Shown: positions 57,213 to 64,000 of the stretch, in pieces
How the letters are laid out: each line of letters begins with the position of its first letter
How positions within the stretch are numbered: the first letter of the stretch is position 1
Assembly: GCA_016794465.1 (NCBI GenBank)
Contig: JAEUKA010000001.1
Coordinates: 264,049 to 328,048, forward strand
DNA length: 64,000 bases
Direction: 5' to 3'
From: Myxococcales bacterium
GTDB taxonomy: Bacteria > Myxococcota_A > Polyangia > Palsa-1104 > JAEUJZ01
The notes under the pieces: generated by a model
Databases searched by the model: none
What the model was told of the DNA's origin: nothing
The model's input: only the letters and a program-made list of their open reading frames with translations
Program-made: the position numbers and the translations under genes

Positions 57213-58718
57213 CTACTCGTACCGCAGGCCATCGACCGGATGTAGGCGCGCCGCCCGCAGCGACGGATACAGCGTCGCCAAAAGTGAGATCAGCACCGTC
57301 ACCGCAGCCGTTATCAGCAGCTCGCCCGCCGAGATCTGCGTCGGCAGTCGCTCGATCATGTAGACATGCGCGTCGAGCAGATAGCCAAGCCGCTCGATCA
57401 GCGCGCAGGTCAGCACACCGATGAGCAGCCCCAGCGACACCCCGAGCGCCCCAATCGCCATTCCCGCCACTCGAAACAGCGACGACACCGATGCACTACT
57501 CATGCCCATCGCTTTGAGGATGGCCACCTCTCGCGTCTTGTCGATCACCATCATCGTCAAGCTGGCGACGATGTTAAACGCAGCGACGAGGATGATCAGG
57601 AACAACACCAAGGACAGCACCGCTTTTTGCATCGCCAGCGCCGTGAACAGGTTGTGGTTCAGCTCCTCCCAGTCGAGGCTGCGGTACGGTGCCCCACCAA
57701 GGAGCGCAATCACTTCGCCGCCGGTCTTTTTGGCCCGCTCGACGCTGCGGGTTTTCAGCTCGATCCCCGTGACGACATCACCCTGACCGACCAGCTGCTG
57801 CGACGGCGCAAGACCAATCAGCACCAAGCGACGGTCATATTCATCAAACCCCGACGAGAACACGCCCGCCAGCCGGAACTCCTGCGCGCGGGGCGGCGTC
57901 GGGCTCTGTCCGGGCTCACTTCCCGTCAGTGAGTCGAGTCCAATCTGCGGCGAGATCAGGCGCAGCTTGTCGCCCACCTGCACCTTCAATTTTCGCTGCA
58001 GCTCCAGCCCCAAAAACAGTCCTGGCAGCGGCGGGCCACCTCCGTTCGGACTGGACTCGGTGCTGATTGACTGCAGTCGCGGCTTCTGTCCCGACGGCAG
58101 CGGCTGTAGCCAGCGCGCCAGATCGAGCACCGCATTGGCCCGCTCGGGATCGATGCCTTTCACCAGCACTCCCGACGTGAGAGCCCCTTCCTTCGCGAGC
58201 AGCATCTCGTTGTACACAAACGGCGAGCCAGCGACGACCGACGGATGTTTCAGACACTTCTTCAGCGTCTCTTCATACTCGTGAAAGTCGATTCCGTACT
58301 TGAGGACCAGGATGTGTGCATTCAGTCCAACAACGCGACTGCGAATCTCGGCCTGAAATCCCGAGGTCACCGCCATCACCACCGTCAGCGCCGCCACGCC
58401 GAGCAGCACCCCGAGCACCGCGACCGTACTAAACACCGACAGAACGTTGAGCAGCCCGCTCACCACCGTCACGAGCGGCAGGACCAGCGCCGCCATCGCC
58501 AGCTGCGGCGACTGCCAGCCCGGAACCAAAAAGTAGAGCAGCTCCACCGCCGAGGTCGCGACCAGCAGCAGCAGCGACACCACAATCAGACTGGGACTCG
58601 GTGAGCGACGGAACAGATAGCGCCCCGCGATGAGCAGCTCGTGGCGACGCGGCCACAGGGACGACAGCCAGCCCAGCGGGGGCTTCTTGGAGGGCAGATA
58701 CGGTTGGTCGTGTGCCAT
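57213..58718 (-). CDS. LolC/LolE-type ABC transporter permease (FtsX fold)
   Basis: A 501-residue inner-membrane permease of the lipoprotein-releasing LolCDE system or a related MacB-like exporter. Helices near residues 42-110 (one extra pair at the start), a large periplasmic domain (about 130-340) and three C-terminal helices (350-480) with TREVAILKAMGMSS, a coupling-helix motif. The start of the periplasmic part (FQAEIRSRVVGLNAHI) is as in LolC. No ATPase (lolD) gene is adjacent. An extended N-terminus of about 40 residues is unusual. The ATG is just inside the 83-bp gap to the VCBS gene. Confidence 0.85.
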   Translation of the reverse strand: MAHDQPYLPSKKPPLGWLSSLWPRRHELLIAGRYLFRRSPSPSLIVVSLLLLVATSAVELLYFLVPGWQSPQLAMAALVLPLVTVVSGLLNVLSVFSTVAVLGVLLGVAALTVVMAVTSGFQAEIRSRVVGLNAHILVLKYGIDFHEYEETLKKCLKHPSVVAGSPFVYNEMLLAKEGALTSGVLVKGIDPERANAVLDLARWLQPLPSGQKPRLQSISTESSPNGGGPPLPGLFLGLELQRKLKVQVGDKLRLISPQIGLDSLTGSEPGQSPTPPRAQEFRLAGVFSSGFDEYDRRLVLIGLAPSQQLVGQGDVVTGIELKTRSVERAKKTGGEVIALLGGAPYRSLDWEELNHNLFTALAMQKAVLSLVLFLIILVAAFNIVASLTMMVIDKTREVAILKAMGMSSASVSSLFRVAGMAIGALGVSLGLLIGVLTCALIERLGYLLDAHVYMIERLPTQISAGELLITAAVTVLISLLATLYPSLRAARLHPVDGLRYE

Positions 58719-58801
58719 GGCCTCAGCGAGCGGCCCTTATATCAGCCTTTTTCGTCGGAGAGTAAGGTTTCTTTTCGGCCCAGGTGGGTGGTGCTGGGCG
58801 G

Positions 58802-59674
58802 TTACTTACACTGGCCGAGCAGGATCGACACGTTTTGGCTCCCGGTGATGCTGGTCGTTGCGACCAGATCCGGCCAGCCGTCGCCATTCAGATCGGCGCT
58901 ATCCAGCGACTGCGGGTTGGCCGGTCCGTTCAGTGACACCACTGGCTCAAACGTACCGTCTCCCTTCCCGAGCAGTACCGGCAGCGTGTTGTTCCCATAG
59001 CCCGCCACCGCCAGGTCCGGATTCCCATCTTTGTTGAAATCACCGACCACCGCTCCGCGCGGCACAGTGTTGCTGCCGATGTCGATGTTGACCGCCTGTC
59101 CCAGACCTCCCGCGCCATCTCCAAGCAGAATCGAAACCATGTAGGTACCGGCATTGATTCCGTTGTTCACCGCCGCGACATCCAGCTTGCCGTCTTTGTT
59201 CCAGTCCGCCGTCGCTACATATACTGGGCTCGATCCGGCTCCTACCGCTGTCGAGTTCCCAAATGTCCCGTTTCCCATTCCCAATCGCACAGTCAAGTTG
59301 TTGCTGTTGGTATTCGCGGTCACGACATCCAGCTTGCCGTCTTTGTTGAAATCTCCCAGTGCAAGATGCTGTGGACTTGTTCCTACAGAGGCGGTGGTCT
59401 GGGCATTGAAGGTGCCAGATCCGTCGTTCTTGTTTAGATACACACTGACGTTGTTCGAGCCATAACTAACCGCCACAAGGTCCGGCGCTCCATCGCCATT
59501 CACGTCTCCGCTGGTGATGGCTCGTGGGTCGGCACCGCTGTTGTAGTTCATAGAACCACCAAACGTCGCCGGCCCAGTCGCCAGCCGCACCGAGATGTCA
59601 TTGCTCCCACTATTCACCGCCCCCACATCAAGGTTCCCATCTTTGTTTAGGTCCGTGTAAAGGACCAAATACAT
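58802..59674 (-). pseudogene. VCBS/FG-GAP repeat protein, 5'-truncated
   Basis: An open frame of 290 residues made of six FG-GAP/VCBS-type units (e.g. GDVNGDGAPDLVAVSYGSNN, GDFNKDGKLDVVTANTNSNN), a beta-propeller with calcium-binding DxNxDG loops. It lacks a signal peptide and its first unit begins in mid-blade (YTDLNKDGNLDV), so the 5' part of the gene is missing. The DNA just upstream switches to AT-rich sequence at about 59,675. Either the start was lost by rearrangement or the reading frame is broken. A stop TAA-type end is at 58802. Confidence 0.7.
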
Positions 59675-60753
59675 TCAGACGAAAATTTCTTAATTCTCTC
59701 TCGCTGGAGTGAAGTATGAATAGTTTTTTCATGTAAGATAAATTGCTTTTTGTGGGTCTTGTCCGGTCGAAGGTGTGGGGGGATGACAGGGGGAGGAGGC
59801 GGCGGGTGCGGACGGTTTGGAGATGAATTTGGACATTTCGCTCCGCAGCCTTCGGCTTGGAACGCGGACTGTCCTGTCTTCGCTTCCCCTCCCAATATCG
59901 TGGCCACTCCGTCTGGAGTCGTGGCCGTGATCATCGCATCGTGACCGCAGCGGGAACGATCGCATTCCCTTCACCGTTCGGAATGACATAGACGCAGTGG
60001 CGGGAGGACGCAGAGCCTGCTGATTCTGGATCGTCCGGGCTTCGAGACGCTTTGGTTCTGCTTTGTAGCACCGAAAGGAGTCTGTCAGAGGTCGACTTGG
60101 CAACGGGGGTTCCGTGATTCCAGGCCATGAAGTCGTTGCGCCAGTACCACGCGAAAGCTATCGAGTTCGCGCAGAGAGCGCTCGCGGATGAGCAAGCCCG
60201 CCATGGCGCGCTGGAACGCTGCCTGCGCGGCGCTCCTGGCAGCCTAGTCGAGCAGTGGCAAACCTCGCCGTCCGAGAAGTTCGAGCTGCGCTTGGAGCCT
60301 CTGACCCATTCCCATGTCGAGTCCACGGCGACCGGCAACCCCTCTGTGAAAGACCCGCTCTGGATTGCCCGGCGCGATCAGCTCTCGCGCAAGACGGAGT
60401 GGGAAGACAAGCCCTGCCTCCTGAAGATCGAAGTGTTGCGCCAGTGCCACGCGAAAGGAGTCCTCCCACCGCAGTATGTTGCGGAAGGGGGTCGGCATTC
60501 TGGCTTCATTCCCTTGACCAGAGAATCGAGTATGAGTGAAGCGCGCAACATCGTCGCACGCTCCCGGTTCGGGAAGACCAAGCGCAAGGAGTCCTCGCGT
60601 CTGCTCATGCGTCATGAGTAGGCTGACGACCGTTGCGCAACGACACGACGTGTCCGCCGGGAATCGTCGGCCCTGTTTTGCGCAGAGAGACTGCCAACCA
60701 GGCGATCGATTCCGTGATGCGACGACTGGCGATGAAGAAGGCTGTCTGTTCTT
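59675..60753. other. region without a convincing gene (apparently decayed or intergenic)
   Basis: No frame here has a signal, family motif and ribosome-binding site together. The first 90 bp are AT-rich (59675-59765), followed by a purine-rich stretch. Open frames of 100-165 codons exist on both strands, e.g. 60127-60621 plus and 60244-60615 minus, overlapping each other; neither looks reliable. A direct repeat pair is listed separately. Confidence 0.55.
60129..60457. repeat. imperfect direct repeat pair of about 29 bp
   Basis: GTTGCGCCAGTACCACGCGA and flanks (60129-60157) recur at 60430-60457 with one changed base and one missing base (GAAGT-GTTGCGCCAGTGCC). The copies are 301 bp apart. The repeat may mark duplicated coding remnants or a deletion/insertion boundary. 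Confidence 0.7.
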
Positions 60754-61674
60754 CTACTCTAATCCTTCCGCTTCATCCTCTGCGGTCAGCTCAGTTTCGT
60801 CGTTGTCATCGCCAGTTGATTGTGTCTCTGTTCGATCTGGGACAGCGCCTTGAGAGTCCGTCGGAGCCGCAGACATGGGCATTCCGATCGGACTCTGTGC
60901 ATCAGCAGAATCGCATTCATTCGATGGCGCGTCTGACTCCTCGAACGATGCGGATTCCTCTTGATGCGGAGCGTCTTCTGCTCGCGCAAAGGAATCGGCA
61001 GCAGAGTCCTCCAAACGATTCACAGAGTCCGGCTCTGCGATGGCTGCGGGCATCGCGAGTCGCGCCAGAGTCAGATGAGTCAGGGGAGCGACCGCGGGCT
61101 TTTCGCTGGAGGTAGGAGTGCTCGGGGGAGCGCTCGGAGTCGCGAGGGCAGGCGTGGGGTCCGGCGGCGGAATCTCACGGCGGCAAATCTCGAAGGCGCG
61201 GGCGATGTCGTCCTCCGCTTTCTGATCGATCGTCACGCACGGCGAAGAGGACTTGGGCGGCGCAGCGGGCGGTGCCCCTGGTCCAAAGAACATGTCTTGC
61301 TGCTTCTGTCGGGTATCGGACGACGGCGCGGACGCAGGAGTCGTCCCAGCCGTTGCCTTCTTTCCAACTTCTTCAATGAGTGCGATCGCTGCCAAACGCC
61401 GCGCCTTGTCTGCATAACGCTTATCTGCCAGTCGATCCAGTTCAAGCTGTGCAGCGCGCACGGCTCCCTCAAGCTGCGCCATTTCCTGATAACGTGTTCC
61501 GATCTCGTTGTCGTAGTGCTCACAAAACCACGGACTCATCAGTCGTTGAGCAATCTCTTCTTTGAACGAAATCTGCTTGCACAGTCTGTCGATTTTCCGC
61601 TGAGCCACTTTGATCTGTGACTCAAGCCAGGCTTCCCGGTGACAGTCTTGAACGGTAACGTCCTCGAAGATCAT
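60754..61674 (-). CDS. coiled-coil/low-complexity protein of unknown function
   Basis: A 306-residue protein. The N-terminal 105 residues look like two helices with coiled-coil potential (ESQIKVAQRKIDRLCKQI, YQEMAQLEGAVRAAQLEL); residues 110-230 are Pro/Ala/Ser-rich; the C-terminal 70 are very acidic (DDNDETELTAEDEAEG). No family recognised. The ATG has AAGGA eight bases upstream. It is divergent from the zinc-ribbon gene across an AT-rich gap and may be functionally linked to it. Confidence 0.6.
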   Translation of the reverse strand: MIFEDVTVQDCHREAWLESQIKVAQRKIDRLCKQISFKEEIAQRLMSPWFCEHYDNEIGTRYQEMAQLEGAVRAAQLELDRLADKRYADKARRLAAIALIEEVGKKATAGTTPASAPSSDTRQKQQDMFFGPGAPPAAPPKSSSPCVTIDQKAEDDIARAFEICRREIPPPDPTPALATPSAPPSTPTSSEKPAVAPLTHLTLARLAMPAAIAEPDSVNRLEDSAADSFARAEDAPHQEESASFEESDAPSNECDSADAQSPIGMPMSAAPTDSQGAVPDRTETQSTGDDNDETELTAEDEAEGLE

Positions 61675-61978
61675 CGCTAATGTCCTTTTCGCCCAAGCTT
61701 TCGCCGAACTCGCTCAAAGCCGGTGAGAATCAAACCTGGTAGTACCATCGTACTCTTTTCCAGAAGCTCCCGCCCCAGACGCTCGCCACCAAAGAGAATC
61801 TACCACGTCATTTATAAGAAGAACAAGCCCGAAGAATTCAAGCAGCGTCTTGTTCACAGTGGTCGAAATGCCCACATGCGAATCCGTACATGCGCGGAGC
61901 TTGTCTCCACTGCCACGGTCTTTCTTGAACGAACAACAGCAAGCGTACCATTTGTCAATCTATCAGCAAATAAACGTC

Positions 61979-62011
61979 AACATTCCATCAACATTCCATC
62001 AACATTCCATC
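61979..62011. repeat. three exact 11-bp tandem repeats (AACATTCCATC)
   Basis: AACATTCCATC occurs three times with no gap. CGTCAAC flanks the array on the left and recurs about 40 bp to the right. The 11-bp period, near one helical turn, is what one expects of a protein-binding array such as iterons. Confidence 0.85.
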
Positions 62012-62107
62012 GATATTCGGCAGACAAAACGTCAACGAAAGGCAAGCACCGACGGTACTGGCGCAGCAGGCGTTTCCCTGGATTTTTGAGCGACTCGAAA
62101 AGTGGTG

Positions 62108-62137
62108 TTGACGAAATTGGTTAGAACTTGATACGAT
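62108..62137 (+). promoter_or_regulatory. candidate sigma-70 promoter for the zinc-ribbon gene
   Basis: TTGACG (62108-62113), 18-bp spacer, TACGAT (62132-62137). The predicted start would be within a few bases of the GTG at 62144. Confidence 0.35.
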
Positions 62138-62143
62138 GATCTT

Positions 62144-63592
62144 GTGCTACCAGCGACCAGCGCCAGCTACCCTCCTAGCTTCCAGCTACCGGCTGCTAGC
62201 CACCAGCTACCCGGCGACCAGCGATTGTGCCGGAAATGCAAGCGACCGATCGACGCTCAGGAGCGGCTGAACAAGAGGTACTGCAATGCGAAGTGCCGGG
62301 CGTTCGTGTGGTCGCGGGCGCACCGCCAATTCTCCAGCACGATCACCGTCGCTGACTTCGAGAACATCCGCGAGCAAATCAAGGAGTTCGAGGGACGGAT
62401 GGGGCAACGAGTGCTCTGGTACGCCTTGCTCAAGGAGCACCCGAGCTTCCCGCTTGCGGACAAGATCGGTAAATCGATCTTCCCGCCGAAAGATCGGAAG
62501 ACCAAGCGCTCGCCCGATGAGACGGGCAAGATCTGTTTTAGCGACGCCCCCTATTACAACTTCACGGCGTTCTTCGAGACACCTCGGGTGCCGATGGTCG
62601 GTCTATATCAAGTGAAGGTGTGGCTGGAGGGGGATACTGCGCCTATGATGACGGCCAAGTATGTAGACGTGCGGAAGGCGTATCCGGCTGTCCATTTCTA
62701 CGACGAGAAGACGGGCCAGCGGTACACGCTGAAAGGCGAGGCGATTCCACCGAAGGCACCGAAGCCGCCCAAACCGCCGACGGAGAGGAAGAAGAGAAAG
62801 CCCGCAACGGCGATCGGACCACAGCCCGAGCGAGCACCGAGCACCGCGAGGGTTCCCGAGGTGGTGCCAGCAACCCAAGCACAGCGGGTACCGGATGCGG
62901 AGCTAGTGAAGAAGATCGAAGAGGAGCATGCACGAGAGCGGGCCGATCTGCTGGCGACCATCACCAAGGAACGGGCGCTCCGTCAGGAAACGGAGCAGAA
63001 GCTTGTGCGCGCCACGTCGATGCCCAAACCGCCAGCCAAGGACGATCGCTCGTTGCGTCTGGAAGCTGCGGCGAAGCGGTCGCTAGACGCACAGATGACA
63101 GAACTCAGGCAGTCACTTTCGCAGCTACAGGGCCGAGTGACCGAGTTGGAGAAGGACAAGGCGGGTCTGACGAATGAACGTGACAAGCTGAAAGAGGAAC
63201 GCGACGCTCTGAAGCTTGCGAACGCAACGCTGGCCAGTCAGATCATCCCGCTCAACGATCGGGCTACGAAAGCAGAACTCGAGCGAACCGAGCTGACCGC
63301 GACGCTGTCGGAGGTCAAGCGTGAGCGCGATGAGCTGGCCTCAAAGCCCGCGAATCAGGCTGCGCCCGCTGCGACTGATGCGCCGTCTGCGACCGCTGAC
63401 GCAGCCACCGCAGACGAGGGTGCTGATTCGACACCGCCGAGCAGCCCCATCGTGATCCCACGACTGGCGTTTGGCGGAAATCTACCGCCGGCAAGCGGCC
63501 CAAAGACCGGCCCGCCGAGACTCGGCATCTTGAGCCAAAACCACCGCCCGCCAGTTCGCGGCGGCGCAAACAGAAAGCACAAGCGGAAATAG
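62144..63592 (+). CDS. zinc-ribbon and coiled-coil protein of unknown function
   Basis: A 482-residue protein from a GTG at 62144. Residues 28-52 hold a Cys cluster (CRKCKRPID, then YCNAKC), probably a zinc site. A globular part of about 110 residues follows; then a Pro/Lys-rich linker (PPKAPKPPKPPTERKKRKP), a long coiled coil (about 270-405, LREEL-type heptads such as KDKAGLTNERDKLKEERD) and a basic C-terminus. The first 27 residues come from CCAGCTACC repeats and may not be real; a TTG at 62225 is another possible start, just before the zinc site. No family known. Confidence 0.65.
   Translation: MLPATSASYPPSFQLPAASHQLPGDQRLCRKCKRPIDAQERLNKRYCNAKCRAFVWSRAHRQFSSTITVADFENIREQIKEFEGRMGQRVLWYALLKEHPSFPLADKIGKSIFPPKDRKTKRSPDETGKICFSDAPYYNFTAFFETPRVPMVGLYQVKVWLEGDTAPMMTAKYVDVRKAYPAVHFYDEKTGQRYTLKGEAIPPKAPKPPKPPTERKKRKPATAIGPQPERAPSTARVPEVVPATQAQRVPDAELVKKIEEEHARERADLLATITKERALRQETEQKLVRATSMPKPPAKDDRSLRLEAAAKRSLDAQMTELRQSLSQLQGRVTELEKDKAGLTNERDKLKEERDALKLANATLASQIIPLNDRATKAELERTELTATLSEVKRERDELASKPANQAAPAATDAPSATADAATADEGADSTPPSSPIVIPRLAFGGNLPPASGPKTGPPRLGILSQNHRPPVRGGANRKHKRK
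62163..62211. repeat. three CCAGCTACC copies
   Basis: CCAGCTACC at 62163, 62182 and 62203, 19 and 21 bp apart, in a stretch with further ACCAGC variants. They fall in the proposed start of the zinc-ribbon gene, so either its N-terminus is repeat-derived or translation begins downstream. Confidence 0.7.
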
Positions 63593-64000
63593 CCGACCGC
63601 TTGGGACACAACTCGGTCCAGAGCCGAGGCAGAAGCGGTCGAGCCCGACGCTGACCCAGCGCGACGTGTGCGGATTCTTAGCACGGCCCGACTTGGACAG
63701 AGTGCGGCCTGACCGGCGTGCTGGCGCGCAGAATCCGACGAGATGCTGGTAGACGTACCAACAAGCTCACCATTGACGACGCGTCCGATCGCAAAGAGGC
63801 CAGCGAAGAGCCGGTGCATCAGGAACGTCCGCAAAGCGACGAAATACCGAGACAGGGACGAGCCGAACAAGCTCGCCTGGCAGGTGGCCGAGAGCGATTT
63901 CCCCAAACCGCAGAAGCTCGCTCCGGTCCCGACACCATGGTCCCGATGTAGGTAATTTGTTGGTTTTTTGGAGACGGTGTTGGAGGAGGAACAGGGGATC
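63593..64000. other. window end without a convincing gene
   Basis: 408 bp. Two overlapping open frames on the plus strand (63718-63951, 63743-63955) and one on the minus strand have no ribosome-binding site or motif. Nothing else seen. Confidence 0.45.

Larger units (their letters stand above)
61675..62143. other. AT-rich divergent gap without a convincing gene
   Basis: 469 bp of lower GC content than its surroundings. It holds a tandem 11-bp repeat and, at its right end, a promoter-like sequence. An open frame at 61723-62124 on the plus strand starts with GTG, has no ribosome-binding site and runs through the repeats; I do not accept it. Confidence 0.5.

Noticed and set aside
61723..62124. 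134-codon open frame with GTG start
   Set aside because: No ribosome-binding site or motif, and it runs through tandem repeats.
63355..63906. 183-codon minus-strand open frame
   Set aside because: Partly antisense to the zinc-ribbon gene, with no supporting signals.

Overview
The window is GC-rich bacterial DNA of a myxobacterial (Myxococcota, former Deltaproteobacteria) type. I base that on gene content only: a Hanks-type kinase, FHA proteins, giant TPR proteins, Cys-rich lipoproteins, a PASTA-type FtsI, a type IV prepilin peptidase and a UPF0262 protein. The phylum is an inference. There are no rRNA or tRNA genes, CRISPR arrays or intact insertion sequences that I can see.

Region 1 (1-6.6 kb) is accessory and the most interesting part. 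A SMODS/CD-NTase-like nucleotidyltransferase with a possible N-terminal membrane segment is followed by a Ser/Thr kinase and then a Gly-rich lipoprotein, all on the minus strand. Facing away from them are a SEC-C protein, a run of palindromic 42-bp repeats, and a leaderless-type (no signal peptide) zinc phospholipase C/S1-P1-fold protein. A tandem CAP-domain protein follows. This resembles a nucleotide-signalling immunity locus, but with a gene set I do not recognise.

Region 2 (6.7-23.8 kb) is metabolic and signalling: a phosphofructokinase translationally coupled to a MoxR ATPase, a small SpoT-like HD hydrolase behind a twin-FHA protein, a TPR giant with a degenerate SIR2-like head, exported proteins, a DUF1501 Tat protein, a DEDDh exonuclease, an XRE-EgtD-like methyltransferase fusion, and IHF. 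Region 3 (24-38.6 kb) is mostly housekeeping: TPR-metallopeptidase, NYN nuclease, hisS, comF, UPF0262, an rsmH-ftsL-ftsI cell-division cluster, a Cys-rich lipoprotein, pilD, and a STAS/zinc-ribbon protein with tldD and tldE.

Region 4 (38.6-59.7 kb) carries a 2212-residue TPR protein with a twin-AAA ATPase and a small charged protein, then a PLP racemase-like protein, a GDA1/CD39 apyrase, a dipeptide epimerase, a DUF2804 protein, a 1237-residue WD40 protein and a LolC/E-type permease. Region 5 (58.8-64 kb) looks rearranged: a 5'-truncated VCBS/FG-GAP gene, about 1 kb of apparently decayed DNA with a direct repeat, two unrecognised genes, an AT-rich stretch with 11-bp tandem repeats, and a final stretch with no convincing gene.
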